Assembly: GCA_965202955.1 (NCBI GenBank)
Contig: OZ241871.1
Location: 2,790,001 to 2,854,000, forward strand
Length of the DNA stretch: 64,000 bases
Direction: 5' to 3'
Source: Bin5 sp034422415
GTDB lineage: Bacteria; Chloroflexota; Anaerolineae; Caldilineales; Caldilineaceae
Within the stretch, counting starts at the first letter, position 1; each line of letters starts with the position of its first letter. Below are positions 1 to 7,236 of this stretch, one piece after another. Both the position numbers and the translations under genes were made by a program. Under the pieces are notes generated by a model that was not told the origin of the DNA, ran no database searches, and was given only the letters and a program-made list of their open reading frames with translations.

Positions 1-1514
1 TCGGCCTCGGCGGCGGTGATCTTGCCCTCTGACAACATGCGCAGAACCGTTAACCGCTCCTCTTCGGTGACCGGCTCGCTCGCCGATTCGCTCTCGCTGT
101 CGATATCCGCGTCCAGGTTAACATCGAACTCCGTTTCAACATCGATGTCCACGTCAATATCGAAGTCGTCGAATTGGGAGTGCAACTGTCTTTCGGGCTT
201 GGCAGCATCAGGCGCAGGCGAATCGGTGTCAAAACGAAAGCTCCAACTACGGGCATCGGCCCAACTGCCCTCAGCCGCTTTCTTGCCTGCCGCGCGTAGG
301 TTACGACGGATCGTTTTGCCCAGCGAACGAACTGCGCGGCGCTGCGCTCGGGCGGCGATTCGCGCGCCTCGCACCCCCAAGTCGTCGCCAAGCCCATCCA
401 GCTTAGCGTCCGATTCAATATGCACACTACCGCCAGCGACGAGCGTGTAGCTGTTTTTGAGGGCGCCGACGCGGAACGTATGCACGCCAGCCCCGCGCGC
501 GACCGGTGTGGGGCCGCCTTCAACTCTCAGGGAACCGCCGCAAACCGCTTTCACTGATCCGCCTGCGCTGCTCTCGAAGCGGCAGCGGATATTTCCCCCC
601 GCGTTCACGCGCACTTCTCCGACGATGCCCGACAGTATCGCGCTCCCGCCGCAGTTGGCCGAGAGCGCACCCCCGCACCCCTCCACGACCAGGTCGCCGC
701 CGACACCTCCAATCGAAACCGAGCCGCCTACAGCGCGCAGTGTTGCCCGCCCTTTCGCGCCATGGCAGGCCAAGGGGCCGTGTACCTCCGCCGCCGTTAG
801 ATCGCCGTTCACCTGTCTGACCGCAACTTCGCCTACGTCGGACAGATGCATCTGGCCGCCTGCTTCGTCACAGGCGATGTTGCCGCGCACACCCTGCAGG
901 TATATGTCGCCCAGGCCCTTGTCCAGCGCGGCCGCGCCGGCAACGCTCTCAAAACGGACGACGCCATCCGCCCGGCCAACAACCACATTCCCGCCGGCGT
1001 TCTGCACGCTTACGTCACCAAGCGCCCGCTTCACCTGCACGGAGGATACATCCTGCAGCGACAGACGGCCCGCGACCTCGGTGATCGCGATCTTTCCGCC
1101 AACCTTCTGAGCCGAGAGATCGGCCTTCGCCAGCTTTTTGACCTGTACATCGCCGGCGATGCTCGCCAGCATCACCCTGCCTTCAGCGCTGCCGACATTC
1201 ACACTGCCGACACCATCCAAATGCAGGTCGCCCTTGGCCTCCGACAGTTTCAGGCCGCCGTTCAGTTTGCTGACCTTAATCTGGCCCTCGGCCGCTATCT
1301 CCACCAGTTTGGCAGTCCGCGGCAGGCGCACAGTGCAGGAAGAATCGGCCGCGATCTCGACCCGTCCCGTCGCTGAGTCCACAAGAGGTTGACTTCCCCG
1401 GCCGTCGACCTCGATCAGCGGGCGCTCCCAACCCTCAACAACTAGATCGCCTCCGCAGCGGATCTGTACCCTTGGGACGGGCGTTTCCGGCTCCAGCTGT
1501 ATTCGCTCAGTCAT
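1..1514 (-). CDS. SHOCT/DUF4097-like solenoid protein, partial (C-terminus beyond the left edge)
   Basis: The reading frame is open from the ATG at 1514 to the window edge, at least 504 residues. The first roughly 330 residues are short repeats of about 20 residues built on a glycine, an alternating V/I core and a G-D-V/G-N-V turn, as in DUF4097 or polymer-forming beta-solenoids such as YvlB. An Arg/Ala-rich stretch follows, then a very acidic Asp/Ile/Val segment. The visible end resembles the SHOCT-like tail (EERLTVLRMLSEGKITAAEA), a short helical pair that often ends such proteins. There is no signal peptide, so a cytoplasmic or membrane-surface scaffold is likely. The gene follows the DUF2089 gene by 53 bases and is probably co-transcribed with it. 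The exact function is unknown. Confidence 0.7.
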   Translation of the reverse strand, partial: MTERIQLEPETPVPRVQIRCGGDLVVEGWERPLIEVDGRGSQPLVDSATGRVEIAADSSCTVRLPRTAKLVEIAAEGQIKVSKLNGGLKLSEAKGDLHLDGVGSVNVGSAEGRVMLASIAGDVQVKKLAKADLSAQKVGGKIAITEVAGRLSLQDVSSVQVKRALGDVSVQNAGGNVVVGRADGVVRFESVAGAAALDKGLGDIYLQGVRGNIACDEAGGQMHLSDVGEVAVRQVNGDLTAAEVHGPLACHGAKGRATLRAVGGSVSIGGVGGDLVVEGCGGALSANCGGSAILSGIVGEVRVNAGGNIRCRFESSAGGSVKAVCGGSLRVEGGPTPVARGAGVHTFRVGALKNSYTLVAGGSVHIESDAKLDGLGDDLGVRGARIAARAQRRAVRSLGKTIRRNLRAAGKKAAEGSWADARSWSFRFDTDSPAPDAAKPERQLHSQFDDFDIDVDIDVETEFDVNLDADIDSESESASEPVTEEERLTVLRMLSEGKITAAEA

Positions 1515-1567
1515 CTCGCTCACCTTGTTTTCGGGCTCCCAGGCCCAAATGGTTGCATTGCAGGAAT

Positions 1568-1951
1568 CTATCCGCTCCGTAGCTGCGACATCGCAGCTTC
1601 ATATTCGATTTCGCCGGCCTCTAGCTGCTCGAGAATCTGGCGCCGCGCCTTCTCCGGCAGCGCCGCCGGCTCGTCGCGGCCCGGCTCGAAACCCATCGCC
1701 CGGATCACTTCGTGCAGTCGCCCCCGCAGCGTCGGATAGGAAAGAGCCAATTCCTCCTCCATGCGATTCAACTTTCCCTCGCAACGCACGAATGTCGCCG
1801 CAAACTCAAGCTGCTCGCGCGTCAGTCCGGCGAACGGCGTTTCGACCAGGAAACGCCCCTCGACGCGGCTGTCACATTCGCGGCAGAAAAACCCAGTAAC
1901 GGTCAGGTCCTTTGCCTGGCAGATTGGGCAGGCGGTGGGCAGTGGATTCAT
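1568..1951 (-). CDS. DUF2089 family zinc-ribbon/HTH protein
   Basis: A 127-residue protein. It begins with a zinc ribbon (C-P-I-C near residue 8, C-R-E-C near residue 27) and continues into a helical region with LxLSYPTLRGRLHEVIRAMG, which looks like a helix-turn-helix, and an acidic helical C-terminus. This is the architecture of DUF2089, a family of presumed regulators often found beside DUF4097/SHOCT proteins. The ATG at 1951 is preferred over upstream in-frame starts because GGAG lies about 8 bases upstream and because the ATG overlaps the stop of the preceding small ORF as ATGA. Its neighbours suggest it controls or works with the downstream solenoid protein, which is an inference. Confidence 0.8.
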   Translation of the reverse strand: MNPLPTACPICQAKDLTVTGFFCRECDSRVEGRFLVETPFAGLTREQLEFAATFVRCEGKLNRMEEELALSYPTLRGRLHEVIRAMGFEPGRDEPAALPEKARRQILEQLEAGEIEYEAAMSQLRSG

Positions 1952-2184
1952 GTCGTCGGCTCCATTTGACGGGAAACGCGTCGTTTTGCAGGGCAGACCG
2001 CGTGTCGATAGCGCCATTGCAAAGCGGTCCCCTTGGCAACCATCCACGCGCCCAAGCGCGACAACAGCCGAACCTGCCATCCGGGCGCGTGTCGGTAGGG
2101 GCGCAGCCGCCGATAGACCGGTGCTTCCGAGGTCAATCTCTCGCGGCGCAGTTTCTCTACCACTGCCAACCTTTCAATAAACAT
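1948..2184 (-). CDS. small basic hypothetical protein, translationally coupled to DUF2089
   Basis: A 78-residue, strongly basic ORF. AAGAGG sits about 8 bases before its ATG, and its TGA overlaps the ATG of the DUF2089 gene (ATGA). A promoter with near-consensus boxes lies about 40 bases upstream of its start. The sequence has an N-terminal helix (MFIERLAVVEKLRRERL), an Arg/Pro-rich linker and a second amphipathic segment (RLLSRLGAWMVAKGTALQ). That pattern resembles small Chloroflexota proteins with an LxxLGxWLxAxGxxLQ motif. No function is known. The coupling and the ribosome-binding site are the main support that it is real. Confidence 0.55.
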   Translation of the reverse strand: MFIERLAVVEKLRRERLTSEAPVYRRLRPYRHAPGWQVRLLSRLGAWMVAKGTALQWRYRHAVCPAKRRVSRQMEPTT

Positions 2185-2233
2185 TCTAAACCTCTTGTTC
2201 AATTTTCCTAATATTCTCGCCTCTGAAATTAAC

Positions 2234-2261
2234 ATTATACACAAGATTATCAATTTGTCAA
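2234..2261 (-). promoter_or_regulatory. sigma-70-type promoter for the small ORF-DUF2089-SHOCT operon
   Basis: On the minus strand TTGACA (2256-2261) and TATAAT (2234-2239) are separated by 16 bases, both boxes matching consensus. It lies in a locally AT-rich segment. The expected start near 2227 gives a leader of about 43 bases before the ATG at 2184. Confidence 0.8.
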
Positions 2262-2578
2262 TACCCAGTTTCAATTTTCTTCAGATTCTTGATAATTTCC
2301 AAATAGTTGGCGCCCTTTCAGGGAAGCGGCTGGGGCGCGCGAGCAGAATCCGTCTGATTTCGGCGGGCAAGGGTGCGGCCGGCGGGGCTGTGGGTCGATT
2401 GACAAAGGGAGTCAGATCGGAGCCAGCAAACCAGGGCGCGCCTGGTTCCGGGCGGTTGTGGAGTGATAGAAGAAACTTCCATCCTCTGAGGGTTAAGTTC
2501 GTTCACCGCGGAGCCGGTTCAGCAACTAGTGGGCAGTAGAGGGTGTGCGGGCGCCATCGCTGAATGCAGTTCGGAAAA
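2262..2578. other. intergenic region without a recognised gene
   Basis: About 317 bases between the operon promoter and the end of the oppF-like gene. The only structure seen is a small perfect inverted repeat at 2429-2447 (AACCAGG, loop GCGCG, CCTGGTT) without a T-run. It could lie at the 3' end of the minus-strand oppF transcript but is not a convincing terminator. Confidence 0.4.
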
Positions 2579-3646
2579 TCAGGCGACCCCGGTCAGTTCC
2601 AGTTCGCCCGCATAGTGGCAGCGTACGAAATGGCCCTGCTCGACCTCCCGCAGTTCGGGTGTCTCCTCCAAACAGCGGTCGTTGTCGTTGTAGAGGCAGC
2701 GGGGGTGGAAGTAACAGCCGCTCGGCGGGTTGGCCGGGTCCGCCACGTCGCCCTCAAGCACGATCGGTTCGGCCCGGTCGCGTGGGTCCGGCTTGGGGAC
2801 GGAGGAGAGCAGCGCTTCCGTATACGGGTGCATGGGGTTGCGGTAGAGCGCTTCGGTGCGTGCGCTCTCCACGAGCATGCCAACGTACATCACAGCCACG
2901 CGGTCGCTGATATGTTCGACCACGCTCAGATCGTGGGCGATGAAGAGATAGGTCAGATCAAACTCCTCCTGCAGGTCCTGCAGCAGGTTGAGAATCTGCG
3001 CCTGCACCGAAACGTCCAGGGCGGAGACCGGTTCGTCGAGCACAATCAACTGCGGGTTCAGCGCCAGCGCGCGCGCCACCCCGATCCGCTGGCGCTGACC
3101 GCCGCTGAAGGCATGCGGGTAGCGGTTCAGGTATTCCGGCCGCAGCCCGACGACCCGCAACAGCTCTGAGACGCGGTCTTCCAGCTCCTGGCCTTTTGCA
3201 ATCTCGTTCACCAGCAACGGCTCGCCCACGTTTTGCAGCAGGTTCATGCGCGGGTTCAGGGAAGAATAGGGGTCCTGAAATACCATCTGCATATTGCGCC
3301 GCAGCCGCTTCAACTGCTGCTTATCCACCGACGCAATATTGACGTGCCCAAGCTCCTGGTCGTCGAACCAGATAGCGCCTGCGGTGGGCGGGAACGCATG
3401 CATGATCAGGCGCCCGGTTGTCGTCTTCCCGCAACCGCTCTCCCCCACCAGGCCCAGGGTCTCACCCGGGCGCACGTAGAAGCTCACACCGTCCACGGCT
3501 TTCACCTGCCCGACCGTACGCGAGAAAAAGCCCCGTTGGATTGGGAACCACTTCCTCAGATTGGCAACCTCAAGAAGCGCGTTTTGCCGCATGCCATTTT
3601 CTGACTGTTCGGCCTCGGCAATAGACTGGCTGTCGGCTTCGGTCAA
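2579..3646 (-). CDS. oligopeptide/dipeptide-type ABC transporter ATP-binding protein (OppF-like)
   Basis: A 355-residue cytoplasmic ATPase that would power import through OppB/OppC-type permeases. Walker A is GESGCGKT at about residues 68-75. The signature FSGGQRQR and Walker B LIVLDEP follow in the usual order, and a Cys-containing C-terminal oligopeptide-ABC tail (YFHPRCLY near residue 318) is present. Length is normal for OppF/DppF. The start is TTG at 3646, chosen because AGGAGA lies 8 bases upstream. The first 20 residues are a polar extension and an internal ATG at residue 19 is the alternative. It lies upstream of, and on the opposite strand to, the binding-protein/permease operon, so the transporter is genetically split. 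Confidence 0.9.
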   Translation of the reverse strand: MTEADSQSIAEAEQSENGMRQNALLEVANLRKWFPIQRGFFSRTVGQVKAVDGVSFYVRPGETLGLVGESGCGKTTTGRLIMHAFPPTAGAIWFDDQELGHVNIASVDKQQLKRLRRNMQMVFQDPYSSLNPRMNLLQNVGEPLLVNEIAKGQELEDRVSELLRVVGLRPEYLNRYPHAFSGGQRQRIGVARALALNPQLIVLDEPVSALDVSVQAQILNLLQDLQEEFDLTYLFIAHDLSVVEHISDRVAVMYVGMLVESARTEALYRNPMHPYTEALLSSVPKPDPRDRAEPIVLEGDVADPANPPSGCYFHPRCLYNDNDRCLEETPELREVEQGHFVRCHYAGELELTGVA

Positions 3647-3774
3647 GGCGCTATCTCCTGCAATGGTGAAAGGGCCGATGGGAGCGCAGGCCCTTCGCCT
3701 GTATCCTATTCACTTATATGCGCTGAGAAGCCGTGGGATGGGCTGTGGCAGCGCCGATGCACCTGAGGCGCCTT

Positions 3775-4188
3775 TCAAAATAGAAGGAACTCTCTGAAAT
3801 CCGAGTTTAGAAGCGCTCTGGCGGAAACGGCAAACAGCGCCAGTTGGACCGCGATTGTATAAAGCGATGCAACCAGCAGGCGCTCTCTGCGTTGCGAGCG
3901 GAGAAGATAGCCCAGAATCAGGAAATGCCAGAAAATCCACACCACCCCCAGGAGATAAGGTGTCCATCTCTCGTATGCACGCAGATGCCAGGGATTCACG
4001 CGACGAAAGATAAGCAACTCCAGCATTTCGGGCAGAAGGAACAACAGGCCAATCCCTAATCCGCAACAGACCAGCCAGACCAGATAAGGGACGAAGTTTC
4101 GACCGGCATTTCTCAAAACGTCGGAAACTGATTCAACTTCGGAGGGCAGTCTTTCCATTTGCCGCATGCAAAGAAACTGTATTAACAA
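3775..4188 (-). CDS. hypothetical integral membrane protein
   Basis: Up to 137 residues with three or four hydrophobic segments (around residues 33-55, 70-95 and 105-122), a basic loop (RSQRRER) and no recognised domain. No clear ribosome-binding site precedes any of the possible ATGs (4188, 4167, 4158), so the start is uncertain. It is arranged head to head with the plus-strand membrane gene at 4384. The two proteins share hydropathy and a motif of the form IF-x(1-3)-R-x-V-N-x-W followed by a second membrane segment, which suggests a diverged duplicate pair. Composition looks less GC-rich than its neighbours. Confidence 0.5.
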   Translation of the reverse strand: MLIQFLCMRQMERLPSEVESVSDVLRNAGRNFVPYLVWLVCCGLGIGLLFLLPEMLELLIFRRVNPWHLRAYERWTPYLLGVVWIFWHFLILGYLLRSQRRERLLVASLYTIAVQLALFAVSARALLNSDFREFLLF

Positions 4189-4383
4189 TCTTTAAGTCGG
4201 TAGGGCAGAGTGGATTGTACTTGAAAAAGCAGGAATATGCCAATCCGGAGAGCTTGACGGGCGCGGCTCTGATATGCCAAAACGGCCTTCACATTGACAT
4301 CCCTGGCAGCTTTGACTAAACTTCCGCAAATCTCCTGTAACAATGAAGACAATTGCGCGCATTCCGCGCAACGCCAGTGCAGC

Positions 4384-4740
4384 ATGTCAATGCAAGAGGA
4401 AACCGAAGCCCGGCCAGCCTGGCGCCTCAGGTTGGAGTACGCGCTCTACTTCGTTGGTTGGGTTGCCTTCAGCGCGCTCGCCGTCCACATCCTTCTGCGC
4501 TCGCGTCCTCTGATCGTCATTTTCGGCTTTCGGATTGTCAATCACTGGGCAAGGGCGGCGGTCGACAAGTTCAGCTTCTTTCTGCTGGGCTTTGTCTGCC
4601 TGGGGCTGATCATTCTTGTTGAGGACTACTTTCGCAGCGCTGTTCCGCGCAATCTTCTGCCTCGGCGTCTCGCCATCGTATTTGGCATTGAGATCGCGAT
4701 CCTGCTCGGCATCTATGCCCTGCAGGCGGTAGTCACGTAG
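4384..4740 (+). CDS. hypothetical integral membrane protein, possible paralogue of the divergent gene
   Basis: About 118 residues from the ATG at 4384 (a second ATG is at 4390, and an in-frame start at 4294 is less likely because it adds a Cys/Asn-rich leader). Three hydrophobic segments are visible: LYFVGWVAFSALAVHILL, FFLLGFVCLGLIILV and IVFGIEIAILLGIYALQAVV. A short polar head precedes them and FRIVNHW lies between the first two. No catalytic motif is seen. It resembles the minus-strand gene at 3775-4188 in segment spacing. No ribosome-binding site is evident, so both the start and the reality of the gene carry some doubt. Confidence 0.45.
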   Translation: MSMQEETEARPAWRLRLEYALYFVGWVAFSALAVHILLRSRPLIVIFGFRIVNHWARAAVDKFSFFLLGFVCLGLIILVEDYFRSAVPRNLLPRRLAIVFGIEIAILLGIYALQAVVT

Positions 4741-4882
4741 ATCGGTAGTCGCATAGATTGTATCGGACGGCCCGAACGCATTCGTCCGGTCCCTTGTACA
4801 CGCTCCTTTACCGGCAACTGGCCATCGCAAGCGCCTGACCCATTCCATGAGACGCCAGTCTGTCGCGGTCGCTGCCAGAAAT

Positions 4883-4911
4883 TTGATCAATTCGGTATCA
4901 GGAAGTATAAT
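4883..4911 (+). promoter_or_regulatory. promoter for the binding-protein/permease operon
   Basis: TTGATC (4883-4888), a 17-base spacer and TATAAT (4906-4911). The predicted start near 4918 leaves a leader of about 215 bases before the first binding-protein ATG at 5134. The rest of 4741-5133 holds no gene that I can support. Confidence 0.65.
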
Positions 4912-5100
4912 GCTGCCCGCGCCGCAGCATCTCTCCGAATTGCGGTCCGCTTGCAACATCCTGCGCCCTTGCAATCAAGCTGAAGCGCTACCGTCATAGT
5001 GCGCCCGAATTGAGAAGCGATAGCATATCTATACCTCCAGACCCCTGGAATACATCTGTACGCTCGGCCAGCGTGGCCGTAGCGTATTGAGCCGTACCCA

Positions 5101-5120
5101 AACAGACCCAAACAGACCCA
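5101..5120 (+). repeat. short tandem repeat ahead of the ribosome-binding site
   Basis: Two exact copies of AACAGACCCA, flanked by partial copies, directly before AAGGAGA and the ATG at 5134. It may keep the ribosome-binding site single-stranded, or may be slippage-prone. Confidence 0.6.
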
Positions 5121-5133
5121 AGGAGACCATGGT

Positions 5134-7161
5134 ATGAAGAGTCTAAAGACCCCGACCACCGAAGTATCGCGGCGTGACTTTGTACGCCTGTCCGCGTTCG
5201 CTACCGCCGGCACGATTCTGGCGGCGTGCGGCGGAGGTGAGGCGCCGGCAGCCGAGGCGCCGATGGAGGAAGCCCCGGCTGACGACTCCAAGGAGATGAC
5301 CTCCGATATGCCGGAGTCGATGTACAACGAGGCGCCGCGGCTGGCCGAGATGGTCGCCAACGGCGACCTGCCGCCCGTCGACGAGCGTCTGCCCGTCGCC
5401 CCGCTTGTGCTGGAGGGGCTGGACGGTGTCGGTAACTATGGCGGCCTCTGGCGCGCCGGCCGTCGCGGCCAGGCCGATCATTTCGCCGTCAACCAGGTCA
5501 TCATTCGCGGCGCTTTGTCGATCAACCAGGAGTTGACGATCAATCCCATGATTGCCGAATCCTGGTCGGTCAGCGACGACGCCACCGAGTTCACCTTCAA
5601 TCTGCGTGAAGGCATGAAATGGTCGGACGGCGCGCCGTTCACCTCGGCCGATATCAGGTACTGGTACGACGAAGAGGTCAACAACGAGGACCTCACACCG
5701 GTCTTCCCGGCCTGGCTGACCGCCAACGTCGAAGGCACAAATGTGCCCGCCGAGGTGTCTACGCCCGATGACACGACCGTCATTTTCAAGTTCGCCAGCC
5801 CCAACGCGCTCTTCCACTACAGCGGCGGCATCCTTCTCTCCTTCCCCGTGCGTTCCGCAGAGTATATGAAGCAGTTCCACCCCGACCACACCGACGACAT
5901 CGACGCTTTGAACCAGATGATCGCCGATGCCGACCTGGAGCTGTGGACCGACCTCTACAACGACAAGCGCAGCGGCCGCCACGAGAATCCCGAGTCACCG
6001 ATGCTGTGGCCCTGGACAGTCAATACTGACTTCACCGTTCCGCTGGTGACGGCCACCCGTAACCCCTACTACTGGGCCGTCGACGTCGATGGCAACCAGC
6101 TTCCTTACATCGACGATCTTTCGTTCCGCCAGTTCACCGACCCGGACGTCTACGCGCTCTGGTGCATCAACGGCGAGATCGACTGCCAGTCCCGCCACGT
6201 GCGCAACACCGACATCACCGTCCTCAAAGAGAATGAAGAGAGCGGCGACTACAAGCTCCAGATCTGGCGCCGTACCGCGGTCTACGGTCTGCATCTGAAC
6301 ATGACCGCCAAGGAACCTCGCCTGCGCGAGCTCTTCCAGGCGCGGGATTTCCGTATTGCCTGCTCGATCGGAGTCGACCGCGACGCCATAAACGAGCTTG
6401 TCTTCGACGGAACGGCCACCAACATGCAGTACGGCCCGCCGGTTGAATCGCCCCTGTACGTCGAAGAGCTGAACAACGCCTACCTCGAATACGACCCGGA
6501 CAGGGCCAACGAGTTGATCGACGGCCTGGGCTACACCGAACGCGACGATGAGGGCTACCGCCTCTGGAAAGATGGCAGCGGCGAACGCATCCGCTGGACC
6601 ATGTTGGGCGGCCCGCAGGTCACCGACAACGACCAGATGCTGATAGATTTCCTGGTCGACATGGGCTTCGAGATCAACTACCGCGGCGCCGAACGCGCCC
6701 TCGCCCAGGAGCTTGACCGCAACAACGACATCGAGGCCAGGACCACCTTCATGGACCGCAACCTCATCCCCCTCGCCGACCCGGTCATCTGGATCAACCG
6801 CGCCAATACCGAGCGCCCTTGGGGCAACGCCTGGCAGATGTGGTCCGTCGACCCCGACAACCCCATCGGCGAACCGCCGCCCGACGGCCACTGGCAGTGG
6901 GACCTCTGGAACTTTTGGGACGAAATCCGCGTCACCGCCGACGGCGACAAGCAGAACGAGCTGTTCAAGGAAATCCTCCGCATCTGGGGCCGCGAGCTGC
7001 CCACAGTCGGCTACTTCGGCGAGCTGCCGCGGCCGGTCGTTGTCAGGAACGGCTTCAAGGGCATCCACGCCGGCTACCCGTGGGACTGCTGCCGCGGCGT
7101 CTATGAGCACATCATCGATAACGCCACCTGGTACTGGGAAGACCCCGAAAACCACATGTAG
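5134..7161 (+). CDS. ABC transporter substrate-binding lipoprotein, SBP_bac_5 family (copy 1)
   Basis: A 675-residue extracytoplasmic solute-binding protein for an Opp/Dpp-type importer. The N-terminus has a twin-arginine motif (SRRDFVRLS), a hydrophobic stretch and a lipobox LAAC near residue 29, so it is probably exported folded by Tat and lipidated. An acidic Ala/Glu/Pro linker follows. The body carries SBP_bac_5 features such as FNLREGMKWSDGAPFTSADI. The ATG at 5134 follows AAGGAGA at a good distance, and an ATG five bases upstream is out of frame. The tandem paralogue at 7237 is highly similar along its whole length. The family binds peptides, opines or oligosaccharides. The adjacent Gfo/Idh/MocA and cupin genes suggest a sugar-type ligand here, which is an inference. 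Confidence 0.92.
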   Translation: MKSLKTPTTEVSRRDFVRLSAFATAGTILAACGGGEAPAAEAPMEEAPADDSKEMTSDMPESMYNEAPRLAEMVANGDLPPVDERLPVAPLVLEGLDGVGNYGGLWRAGRRGQADHFAVNQVIIRGALSINQELTINPMIAESWSVSDDATEFTFNLREGMKWSDGAPFTSADIRYWYDEEVNNEDLTPVFPAWLTANVEGTNVPAEVSTPDDTTVIFKFASPNALFHYSGGILLSFPVRSAEYMKQFHPDHTDDIDALNQMIADADLELWTDLYNDKRSGRHENPESPMLWPWTVNTDFTVPLVTATRNPYYWAVDVDGNQLPYIDDLSFRQFTDPDVYALWCINGEIDCQSRHVRNTDITVLKENEESGDYKLQIWRRTAVYGLHLNMTAKEPRLRELFQARDFRIACSIGVDRDAINELVFDGTATNMQYGPPVESPLYVEELNNAYLEYDPDRANELIDGLGYTERDDEGYRLWKDGSGERIRWTMLGGPQVTDNDQMLIDFLVDMGFEINYRGAERALAQELDRNNDIEARTTFMDRNLIPLADPVIWINRANTERPWGNAWQMWSVDPDNPIGEPPPDGHWQWDLWNFWDEIRVTADGDKQNELFKEILRIWGRELPTVGYFGELPRPVVVRNGFKGIHAGYPWDCCRGVYEHIIDNATWYWEDPENHM

Positions 7162-7169
7162 TTCGCTCT

Positions 7170-7204
7170 GGCGAGTGGCCGATACCGGCCACTCGCCGTT
7201 CTTT
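7170..7204 (+). terminator. strong hairpin between the two binding-protein genes
   Basis: A perfect 12-bp stem (GGCGAGTGGCCG with its complement, loop ATAC) at 7170-7197, followed by GTTCTTTG. It begins 9 bases after the stop codon. It could act as a partial terminator or as a 3' mRNA stabiliser that raises binding-protein output relative to the downstream genes. Confidence 0.65.
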
Positions 7205-7236
7205 GTATCCTTCACATTCCACAAGGAGAATAACGG

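Noticed and set aside
1..1392. Several plus-strand frames at the left edge
   Set aside because: The minus-strand frame is open over the whole 1.5 kb and gives regular solenoid repeats. The plus-strand frames are its shadows.
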